From Meiothermus hypogaeus (GTDB lineage Bacteria > Deinococcota > Deinococci > Deinococcales > Thermaceae), in contig NZ_QWKY01000002.1 of NCBI RefSeq assembly GCF_003574035.1, positions 1 to 64,000 on the forward strand: a stretch of DNA of 64,000 nt, read 5' to 3'. Position numbers and translations under genes: made by a program. Positions 17,215 through 24,029 of the stretch are shown here, in pieces. Positions within the stretch are counted from its first letter, which is position 1. Each line of letters opens with the position of its first letter. The notes below the pieces were generated by a model. It made no database searches. It saw only the letters and a list, made by a program, of their open reading frames with translations, and was not told where the DNA came from.

Positions 17215-17261
17215 GGGCCTCCTTTTTTAGCAGTCTAACTCAAACCCTGCTGAGATGCCAG

Positions 17262-17290
17262 TTGCATTTGAGACAAACCTCGGTTATAGT
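17262..17290 (+). promoter_or_regulatory. Promoter of the tctCBA operon with possible GntR operator
   Basis: TTGCAT at 17262-17267, a 17-base spacer and TATAGT at 17285-17290. The spacer holds the dyad TTTGAGACAAA (17267-17277), a good position for repression by the divergent GntR protein. The tctC start is 74 bases downstream, behind AGGGAGG. Confidence 0.7.
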
Positions 17291-17363
17291 GACCGCACTT
17301 CGCTTACAACCAGGCTCCATCCACAACCTTGATGTAAGCCGAAGAGCCAAAGGGAGGAAAAGC

Positions 17364-18320
17364 ATGAAACGTTGGTGGGCGCTTTTGCTGGCGGTGTTAC
17401 TTTTGGGTGGACTGGGGTTGGCCCAGCGTTTCCCGGTTCGCCCGGTCACGATGATTGTGCCCTGGTCGCCGGGTGGCTCGACCGACTTGACCGCCCGGGC
17501 CCTGGCCCCGGTTTTGGAAAAAACCTTGGGCGCACCCTTCCAGGTGGTTAATCGAACCGGCGGGGGTGGCGCGGTAGGGCATGGAGCCATCGCCCAGGGT
17601 CGCCCCGACGGTTACACAATAGGCATCATCACCCTCGAGGTCATCCTGCCCCCCTGGGTGGCCCAGACCAAAATTGACGTCGAACAGTACACCCCCATCT
17701 CCTTGCTGGTGCTGAACCCGGTGGCCATTGTGGTGCGCAAGGATGCACCCTGGCGCACTGCCCAAGAGCTTATTGCCGACGTGAAGCAGAACCCGGGTAA
17801 GTACAAGGCCTCCGGTACGGCCAAATGGGGCTCCTACGACTTCGCCCGGCTGGGCTTCCTGAAGACCATCGGGGCCAAGGAAAACGCCCTGCCCTGGGTT
17901 CCTGCCCAAGGGGCCGCGGCTGCTTTGCAAGAACTCATAGCGGGAGGGGTCAACGTAGCGTTCGTCTCCATCGGCGAGGCCAGTGCACTGGTGAAGTCCG
18001 GTGAGGCCCGCTACCTTGCTTTCATGACCGATAAACGCTTCCCCAGCTTCCCCGACGTGCCCACCCTCAAGGAGCTGGGCTTCGACTGGACATTTGCCTC
18101 CTTTTTGATGGCGGCTGCGCCTAAGTACACCCTCCCCTCGGTGGTGGATGTGCTGGACAAGGCTTTTGCCAAAGCTATTCAAGACCCCGAGTTTGTGCGC
18201 TTCATGAACAACGCCAACCTGGTGATCAATCACCTTGACCGCAAGGCCAGCCTGGCCTTCCTGCGGGAACGCACCCAGGCCATGCAGCAGATCGTAAAAG
18301 AACTTGACCTCAAGTTCTGA
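17364..18320 (+). CDS. Tripartite tricarboxylate transporter substrate-binding protein (TctC/Bug)
   Basis: 318 codons from ATG 17364 with AGGGAGG 7 bases before it; the frame is open upstream but not translated. The signal peptide is residues 1-20 (LLAVLLLGGLGLAQ). The mature protein opens with the Bug-family blocks FPVRPVTMIVPWSPGGSTDLTAR and VVNRTGGGGAVGH, which form the ligand-binding loops, and has PDVPTLKELGFDW near the end. It binds a carboxylate outside the membrane and delivers it to TctAB. First gene of tctC-tctB-tctA-dehydrogenase. Confidence 0.92.
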   Translation: MKRWWALLLAVLLLGGLGLAQRFPVRPVTMIVPWSPGGSTDLTARALAPVLEKTLGAPFQVVNRTGGGGAVGHGAIAQGRPDGYTIGIITLEVILPPWVAQTKIDVEQYTPISLLVLNPVAIVVRKDAPWRTAQELIADVKQNPGKYKASGTAKWGSYDFARLGFLKTIGAKENALPWVPAQGAAAALQELIAGGVNVAFVSIGEASALVKSGEARYLAFMTDKRFPSFPDVPTLKELGFDWTFASFLMAAAPKYTLPSVVDVLDKAFAKAIQDPEFVRFMNNANLVINHLDRKASLAFLRERTQAMQQIVKELDLKF

Positions 18321-18331
18321 AGGTACTCGGG

Positions 18332-18751
18332 GTGTCGGCGCAGCGAATTTGGGAACGGGCTGCGGCCTTACTGGCCGTGGCTCTGGGCACTCTGGCCCTG
18401 GTCTTGAGCCGAAACTTGCCTCAGATGGAAGGGGGCTATCCTGGCCCGGCCTTATTCCCTAGCATCCTGGGGGCGCTGCTGGTTTTTAGCGGGCTGGGTC
18501 TGTTGTGGCAGGGACGCCGGGAAAAGGCCCGGCTCGAGGGGGGCGAAGGGCGGGTACTCCTGTCCCTCCTGGGTCTGGCCCTGGCCCCCTGGTTACTAAG
18601 CCAGATGGGCCTGGCCTTCACTGCAGGTCTATACGCCCTGGCGGGGGCCTGGCTGCTGGGGGTGCGCTTTGGCACCGCCCTCCTCACTGGCGGTATGGTG
18701 GCCCTGCTGGTCTACACCGTCTTTCAGCGCTTCCTGGGGGTACAGGGATGA
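18332..18751 (+). CDS. Tripartite tricarboxylate transporter small membrane subunit (TctB)
   Basis: 139 codons, GTG start 11 bases after tctC. Four hydrophobic segments (about 10-27, 42-58, 78-95, 100-135) and the small-subunit feature of PQMEGGYPGPALFPSILGALL after the first segment. It partners TctA in the membrane. Its stop overlaps the ATG of tctA (ATGA). Confidence 0.88.
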   Translation: MSAQRIWERAAALLAVALGTLALVLSRNLPQMEGGYPGPALFPSILGALLVFSGLGLLWQGRREKARLEGGEGRVLLSLLGLALAPWLLSQMGLAFTAGLYALAGAWLLGVRFGTALLTGGMVALLVYTVFQRFLGVQG

Positions 18752-20229
18752 ACTTCCTGAGCCCAGAAGCCCTGCTGGCCCTGTTGCTGGGGTCGCTTTA
18801 CGGGGCCATTTTTGGGGCCATCCCTGGCCTCACCGCTACCCTGGCCATCAGCCTAGCCATACCGGTTCTGCTTTTTTTGGGGCCGGAGGTGGCCCTCGCC
18901 GCCCTGATCGGCATCACCGCTACGGCCATTTTTGCTGGGGATATCGGCTCGGTGCTGGTGCGGATGCCCGGCACACCGGCCTCGGCGGCCTACACCGAGG
19001 AACTGCACGAGGTGGCCCGCAGGCGCTCTCCAGCCTTTGCTCTGGGGATCTCGGCCCTGCCTTCGGCCATCGGCAGCCTGATTGGGCTGGGCTTTCTGGT
19101 GGTGGGCTCGCTGGGTTTAGTGGCCCTGGCCCGGCAGTTCTCTTCCTTCGAGTACTTCTGGCTGGTGCTGTTGGGCATCCTGAGCGGCATTCTGGCGGTG
19201 CCCAGGGTACTCAAGGGGGCCATTGCTTTTGGCCTGGGCATGTTGCTGGCCACCATCGGCTACGACCCGGCTTTGGGCAACCCCCGTTTTACCTTTGGCC
19301 AGCGTGACCTGTTGGGGGGCATCGACTTCATTGTGGCCCTCATCGCCTTCTTTGGGGTGAGCGAGGTTCTGTACCATCTGCTTCACGGTAGCCGGGGCCA
19401 GAGCCCCCATCCCCAGGGCCTGGGGAGAGGCTCCATCTTGAGCCAGTATTTTGGGGAGGCTGGCCGCTACTGTTGGCAGGAGCGTGGGAGCCTGGCCCGC
19501 TCTTCGCTGCTGGGCACTTTTGTAGGCTTTTTGCCCGGGGCCGGCTCCGACATTGCGGCCTGGATTTCCAGCAACCTGCGCCGGATGCGAAAAGGCCGCC
19601 CCGAACAGGTGGCCCTGGACGGCAGCAGTGCCAACAACGCGGCCGTGGCAGGGGCCTGGATTCCAGCCATGGCCCTGGGGCTCCCTGGCGATACCCTGAC
19701 CGCCATTCTGCTGGGGATGTTTCTGGCCCTGGGTATCACCCCCGGCCCGGAGCTGTTCAACAAACACGGTGCGCTGGTGCTTCAGATTTACCTGGCCTTC
19801 TTCCTGGTGAGCGTGGTGATGTTGCCTCTGGGAGGCTATCTGAGTGCTCTGATTGTGCAGAACCTGCTCAAGATTCCTACCCGGGTGCTGATGGGAGCGG
19901 TGCTGGGGCTGTGTGTGGTGGGGGCCTACGCCGTGAACAACAACCCCTCCGACCTCTATCTGCTGGCCGTACTGGGAGCACTGGGCTTTGTGCTACGGCA
20001 GGGGGGTTTTCCCCTCGGGCTGGTGGTGCTGGGGATGGTGCTGGGCCCCCTTCTAGAACAGCACTTTATGGTCAGCATGATCAAGACCCACTGGAACCTT
20101 CTGAGCTTTTTTGAGCGACCCCTGGCCTTGTTGCTGGCCATCCTGAACGTGGCTATGGTGGTGGGTGTGCTGGGCTTCCGGCGGGGCTGGTGGGCGGCGC
20201 TGCGCTGGCCGGCGGAGGAGCGTGCCTGA
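18748..20229 (+). CDS. Tripartite tricarboxylate transporter large permease (TctA)
   Basis: 493 codons. Starts at ATG 18748, overlapping tctB by 4 bases. Typical TctA: about 12 membrane segments and the conserved GAIPGLTATLAISLAIPVLLFL block near residues 22-43, with the second glycine-rich motif FLPGAGSDIAAWISSNLRR near 255-275 and GLPGDTLTAILLG after it. It forms the sodium- or proton-coupled pore for the carboxylate bound by TctC. Its stop overlaps the next start (TGATG), so the dehydrogenase is coupled to it. Confidence 0.92.
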   Translation: MNFLSPEALLALLLGSLYGAIFGAIPGLTATLAISLAIPVLLFLGPEVALAALIGITATAIFAGDIGSVLVRMPGTPASAAYTEELHEVARRRSPAFALGISALPSAIGSLIGLGFLVVGSLGLVALARQFSSFEYFWLVLLGILSGILAVPRVLKGAIAFGLGMLLATIGYDPALGNPRFTFGQRDLLGGIDFIVALIAFFGVSEVLYHLLHGSRGQSPHPQGLGRGSILSQYFGEAGRYCWQERGSLARSSLLGTFVGFLPGAGSDIAAWISSNLRRMRKGRPEQVALDGSSANNAAVAGAWIPAMALGLPGDTLTAILLGMFLALGITPGPELFNKHGALVLQIYLAFFLVSVVMLPLGGYLSALIVQNLLKIPTRVLMGAVLGLCVVGAYAVNNNPSDLYLLAVLGALGFVLRQGGFPLGLVVLGMVLGPLLEQHFMVSMIKTHWNLLSFFERPLALLLAILNVAMVVGVLGFRRGWWAALRWPAEERA

Positions 20230-21194
20230 TGCAAGCGGTGGTTTTGGAAGACTTTGGGCGGCTTTCTCTAAAGGAGCTGGCCGTTACCCAGGAGGAGGGC
20301 GTGCTTTTGCAGGTTACGGCCTGCGGGGTGTGCGGCAGCGACCTGAGTGTTTATAAGGGCAGTCCGGCCATGCGGGTCCGCTGGCAGCCGCCTTTGGTTC
20401 TGGGGCACGAGATTGCGGCTCGAGTGCTGGAAGGCCCCGAGGACTGGGTAGGCCGCATGGTGGCGGTGAATCCACTGGTGGCCTGTGGGCGCTGCGACCG
20501 CTGCCGAAGGGGTCTTTCGAACCTGTGTCCTCACCGCACCAATGTGGGCTTTCACCACCGAGGGGGGTTTGCCCAACAGCTACGGCTGCCCTTAGCCCAG
20601 CTCTACCCCCTGCCCGAAGGGCTTACCTACTGGAAGGGTGCCCTATGCGAGCCGCTGGCGGTGGCCCTGCGGGCGGTGGAGCTGGCCGGGCCGGTGCTGG
20701 GGCGACGGGTGCTGGTGATGGGCGGGGGGGCCATCGGCACCCTGGCGGCCTGGCTACTGGCTCGAGCCGGGGCGGAGGTGGTTGTGGCCGAGCGCAACCC
20801 CTTGCGCCAGGCCTGGCTGCGGGGCCTCGAGTTCATTCAGGAAGTGCTTGAGGCCCCCCAGGGTCTCTTTGAGGTGGTGCTGGACTGTGTGGGAAGCGCT
20901 TCTACGGTGGGGCTGGCGGTCAACGCGGTAGAGCCCGGGGGCTGCGTGGTGCTGGTGGGCCTCGAGGCCACCGAGCCTCCACTGCCGCTGCAACGGGTAG
21001 TTTTGCAAGAAGTTGCCCTAAAGGGCGCCTATGTCTTCACCCACGACGACTTTGCCCGGGCGGTGGCCCTGGTGGCCCAGGTGCCCGAAGGCCTGGCGGT
21101 GGTGCGGCCCTTCCGCACCTACCAGGAGACCTTCAACGAACTGCTGCAGGGCCGGCTGCCCCAGGCCAAGGCCGTGCTGGTTTGGGAGGAGTGA
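20229..21194 (+). CDS. Zinc-dependent medium-chain alcohol/polyol dehydrogenase
   Basis: 321 codons from ATG 20229 (MQAVVLEDFG), which overlaps the tctA stop. Catalytic-zinc residues lie in CGVCGSDLS and LGHEIAARV; the structural-zinc site has four cysteines in CGRCDRCRRGLSNLC (about 85-100). A GGGAIGTLAAWLLARAG nucleotide loop binds NAD(P). It is close to threonine- and galactitol-dehydrogenase-like MDR enzymes but somewhat short. Being the last gene of the TctCBA operon suggests that it oxidises or reduces the imported compound or its product. The substrate is unknown. Confidence 0.87.
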   Translation: MQAVVLEDFGRLSLKELAVTQEEGVLLQVTACGVCGSDLSVYKGSPAMRVRWQPPLVLGHEIAARVLEGPEDWVGRMVAVNPLVACGRCDRCRRGLSNLCPHRTNVGFHHRGGFAQQLRLPLAQLYPLPEGLTYWKGALCEPLAVALRAVELAGPVLGRRVLVMGGGAIGTLAAWLLARAGAEVVVAERNPLRQAWLRGLEFIQEVLEAPQGLFEVVLDCVGSASTVGLAVNAVEPGGCVVLVGLEATEPPLPLQRVVLQEVALKGAYVFTHDDFARAVALVAQVPEGLAVVRPFRTYQETFNELLQGRLPQAKAVLVWEE

Positions 21195-21236
21195 TGCGCA
21201 CCTCCATTGCTACGGTTTCGCTCAGCGGCGACCTTA

Positions 21237-21430
21237 GAGCGCTCTTCACATAGAATGAGCCTCCCGAGAATCAAGAATCCTTTATTCGAGAGAGAACAGT
21301 TGCCGCCCGGAAACTCGAAACCCAAGCACTTGTGGGCCAAGCCCGGCCCACGCTTGAGTGCGTAACATGCGTCTGGGCGAAGACGCATTCTCGTTTTCGC
21401 GGGCGGCAACGTCTGTGAAGGGCGCGATAG
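21237..21430 (+). repeat. Repeat family B, long copy containing a three-way-junction fold
   Basis: Ends GAGCGCTCTTCACA (21237-21250) and TGTGAAGGGCGCGATAG (21414-21430), with CTTCACA pairing TGTGAAG. Inside, an 11-bp perfect stem GTTGCCGCCCG (21299-21309) with CGGGCGGCAAC (21400-21410) encloses two further hairpins: 21323-21356 (GTGGGCC with GGCCCAC, extended by CAAGC with GCTTG) and 21367-21388 (ATGCGTCT with AGACGCAT). No coding potential. It lies between the dehydrogenase gene and queG. Confidence 0.75.
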
Positions 21431-21468
21431 AACTTGTATTTGCCCTTTGAACCTCGCACAATCGGGGT

Positions 21469-22569
21469 GTGAATGCGGCTCTAATCCTTACCCAAGCCGC
21501 ACAGGAGCAAGGTTTTCTAACGGCCTGGGCCGGCATTGAGTTGCCTGAGGCTACCCAAGACCGTTACCAGGCCTGGCTGGCCCAGGGCCGACAGGCCGAA
21601 ATGGCCTACCTGAACCAAAATCTGAGTACCCGACTCAGCCCCAGAAGCCGATTTGGTTGGGCGAAGAGTGTGCTGGTGTTGGCAGCCCCCCATGCCTACC
21701 CGCCGCCCAAGCGACCTCTAGGCGGGGTTCGTATAGGCCGGGTGGCCCGCTATGCCTGGGTGCGGGACTACCACCTGCTGATTCAGCCCTACTTGCAAGA
21801 CCTCGAGCGCCTCGCCCAAAGCCTGGGCCTGCAAGCCAAGGGCTACGTGGACACGGGCCCCCTCTCCGAGCGTTCGTATGCGGCGTGGGGCGGCCTGGGT
21901 TGGATTGGGCGCAACGCCATGCTGATGCGGATGGGGGAGGGCACCTACCTGACCCTGGCCATGCTGCTGACCTCCCTCCCGCCGCCAGCAGGAGAGGGGC
22001 TTTACCCCAATCGCTGCGGCACCTGTAGGCGCTGTGTGACGGGCTGCCCTACCGGGGCGCTTTTGGGCGATGGAACGCTGGACTCGAAGCGCTGCATCAG
22101 CTACTGGACCATTGAACACCGGGGCCCCATCCCTGCCGAGCTGTGGACGGGTATGGGGGACTGGCTCTTTGGGTGCGACATCTGCCAGGAAGTCTGCCCC
22201 TGGAACCGCAAAGCCCGGGCCTTCTGGCAGGGCTTTGTGCCGGAGCCCGAGCTGGCCTACCCCAACCTGGAAGACTTTTTTACGCTCTCCTCCAAAGCCT
22301 TTGAGCGCAAATATGCCGGCACGGTTTTCCTACGCCCTGGCCGCACCCGCATGGCTCGCAACGCACTGGTAGTGCTGGCCAATCTGGGCAACCCCGACTA
22401 CCTGCCCCTGGTGCGCCGGGGGGCCCGCGATGTCAACCCGCTGGTGCGGGCTACCGCCGCCGAGGCCTTGGCCCGCTTGGGCGATTTCGACTCGCTGGTT
22501 TTGCTCTTGCAAGACCCGGAGCCGTCGGTGGCGGGGGTGGCGCGGGGTTGGTTGGAAAGGCAATGTTAA
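21469..22569 (+). CDS. queG: Epoxyqueuosine reductase
   Basis: 366 codons with a GTG start. Reduces epoxyqueuosine to queuosine in tRNA, the last step of Q synthesis, using cobalamin and two 4Fe-4S clusters. The ferredoxin-like motifs are present: CGTCRRCVTGCPTGALL and CDICQEVCPWN. YVDTGPLSERSYAAWGGLGWIGRN is the characteristic catalytic-domain block. The C-terminal 80 residues form HEAT-like repeats (ARNALVVLANLGNPDYLPLV), as in full-length QueG. TTGTAT (21434), a 17-base spacer and CACAAT (21457-21462) stand just before the GTG, so the mRNA may be nearly leaderless. Cytoplasmic. Confidence 0.93.
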   Translation: MNAALILTQAAQEQGFLTAWAGIELPEATQDRYQAWLAQGRQAEMAYLNQNLSTRLSPRSRFGWAKSVLVLAAPHAYPPPKRPLGGVRIGRVARYAWVRDYHLLIQPYLQDLERLAQSLGLQAKGYVDTGPLSERSYAAWGGLGWIGRNAMLMRMGEGTYLTLAMLLTSLPPPAGEGLYPNRCGTCRRCVTGCPTGALLGDGTLDSKRCISYWTIEHRGPIPAELWTGMGDWLFGCDICQEVCPWNRKARAFWQGFVPEPELAYPNLEDFFTLSSKAFERKYAGTVFLRPGRTRMARNALVVLANLGNPDYLPLVRRGARDVNPLVRATAAEALARLGDFDSLVLLLQDPEPSVAGVARGWLERQC

Positions 22570-22602
22570 GCGGTTGGCAAACAAACACCTGTAAAGAGGG
22601 CT

Positions 22603-22635
22603 TTGACAGAATACGTTTCTGGCAGGGGATACAAT
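22603..22635 (+). promoter_or_regulatory. Possible promoter of the DUF1801 gene
   Basis: TTGACA at 22603-22608 and TACAAT at 22630-22635. The spacer is 21 bases, longer than optimal. TACAAT stands 8 nt before the ATG at 22644, leaving no room for a leader with a ribosome-binding site. Confidence 0.45.
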
Positions 22636-22643
22636 AGTACAAG

Positions 22644-22991
22644 ATGCCATTCGCTTCGCACGAGGCGTATTTCGAAACGGTTCCTCCAGAGACCCGGCAG
22701 CGGCTCGAGGCCATCCAGGCTAGGGTCGAGGCTTTGCTGCCGGGGGTCACCCGCTGCATTGGCTACCAGATACCAGCCTTCCGAGATGGGCGGATATTCT
22801 TCTGCTTTGCGGCCTTTCAGAACCACATCGGCATCTATCCGCCCGTTACCCAGGATGCAGCCCTGATACGGGAGCTTGCGCCCTACCGGGGTGCGAAGGG
22901 CAATCTGTCGTTCCCGCACAATCAACCCTTGCCCCTCGAGCTGATTGGCCGGGTGGCGCTTGCGCTACACTTCGAGTATGACCGCCAATAA
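22644..22991 (+). CDS. DUF1801 / YdhG-like small protein
   Basis: 115 codons. The sequence has the DUF1801 pattern: YFETVPPETRQRLEAIQARVEALLPG, then IGYQIPAFRDGRIFFCFAAFQNHIGIYP and SFPHNQPLPLELIGRVA. Members of this fold include the Bacillus iron-chaperone-annotated YdhG, but the biochemical role is uncertain. Cytoplasmic and standalone. A TACAAT box 8 nt before the ATG implies a leaderless message. Confidence 0.8.
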   Translation: MPFASHEAYFETVPPETRQRLEAIQARVEALLPGVTRCIGYQIPAFRDGRIFFCFAAFQNHIGIYPPVTQDAALIRELAPYRGAKGNLSFPHNQPLPLELIGRVALALHFEYDRQ

Positions 22992-23004
22992 ACCCCCGAC
23001 CGAA

Positions 23005-23205
23005 CTACCGTAAACGCCCCCTGGGGACAGGGTTGGTGAGGTTGGCCAGATGCCGGGCCAGCTCCAGGGGGGAGTCGAACTCGAGGCGCTCGGAGAGGTC
23101 GGTTTTTTCCAGGGTGGCGTGCCAGGGCTGGTGTTGAGTCTCGGGATAGACCCAGAGCCGGTATTCCCGCAGCAGATGGGGAGCGGTGGGTCGGGTGGGT
23201 TTCAT
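23005..23205 (-). CDS. Small hydrophilic protein, unknown function
   Basis: 66 codons, no membrane segment (MKPTRPTAPHLLREYRLWVY...). It is followed convergently by the DUF1801 gene and begins 12 bases after the frameshifted gene upstream on the same strand. I recognise no domain. An in-frame length of this size could be chance, but a candidate AGGACG-like site before the ATG and operon-like spacing support it moderately. Confidence 0.5.
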   Translation of the reverse strand: MKPTRPTAPHLLREYRLWVYPETQHQPWHATLEKTDLSERLEFDSPLELARHLANLTNPVPRGRLR

Positions 23206-23217
23206 GCGCGTCCTTCT

Positions 23218-24017
23218 TCAACTCCGGGTGGGAACCTTGGCCCAGTGGAGGGTGGTGGTGCGGGCGGGGTCGTGTGGCAGGTAGGCCACCGGAACCCGCT
23301 GCCCCACCACCAGCGCATGACCCTTACCATCGGGAACGCGCAGGGCCGACTCGGCCTCGAAAGGCGCGCCCTCGGCAGGGTGTACCCGCAGCCGCACCAC
23401 CATCACCGGGTCGTCGGCCTGGTCGGGGCGCAGGGCCAGACCTGGACTAAGCTGGGCGGCACTGGCGCCGGTGGCCTGGACGGCCAGCACCTCCGCTTCG
23501 GCCCGCAGGCCCGTTGCTACGATGTCCTCGGCTCGCTGTACTCCGGCAATGTAGTATTGCGAAGCCTGTCCGGCGGTGATGCTTTCGATGGCGACGCGCT
23601 GGGGGTTTTGGGGGTCGAGTCGCACCTGTACCACCATGCCGGGCTGAAGGGTGCCCCACTGGGTGCGCTCCAGCAGGGTGCGGGTCTGGACGGTGTAAGC
23701 CGGGCGCTCGGGGGGGTGGATTTCCAGGGTGAGCTCGAGGGCCGCGTAGATGTGGTTAACGGTGATGCCGGTGTCACGTACCGCCAATACCCGGGCAGTG
23801 GCAGGCTGACCGCTCTGGAGGAGGTCAGCGGAGTCCATCCGCCCCAAAAACCGCCCAACCCAGGCAAAAATCACGCCGGTGAGGCCCAGGGTGATGCCGG
23901 CTATGTTGAGGGCCAGCGAGGCCGCCCCCCCTGGAAGAAGGCTCCTACCACCAGCCCCACCCCCAGCAGCAGCATGAACCCGCCCAAACCGCCAAAAGCC
24001 CGCCCCATGGTGCGCAT
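23218..24017 (-). pseudogene. Membrane-anchored DUF3592-like protein, frameshifted at a G run
   Basis: Starts at ATG 24017 (MRTMGRAFGGLGGFMLLLGVG) behind GAGAGGAAG and hits a stop after about 40 codons. The rest (SLALNIAGITLGLTGVIFAWVGRFLG, then about 210 hydrophilic residues) is in another frame. The change sits at a run of seven G on the coding strand (23931-23937); eight or five would restore a single protein of about 265 residues. Two membrane segments open it, then beta-rich repeats with ATARVLAV and AEAEVLAV, as in DUF3592-type domains. It may be a real mutation, a phase-variable tract or a sequencing error. It lies 12 bases after the protease gene. Confidence 0.7.
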
Positions 24018-24029
24018 CTCGCTTCCTCT

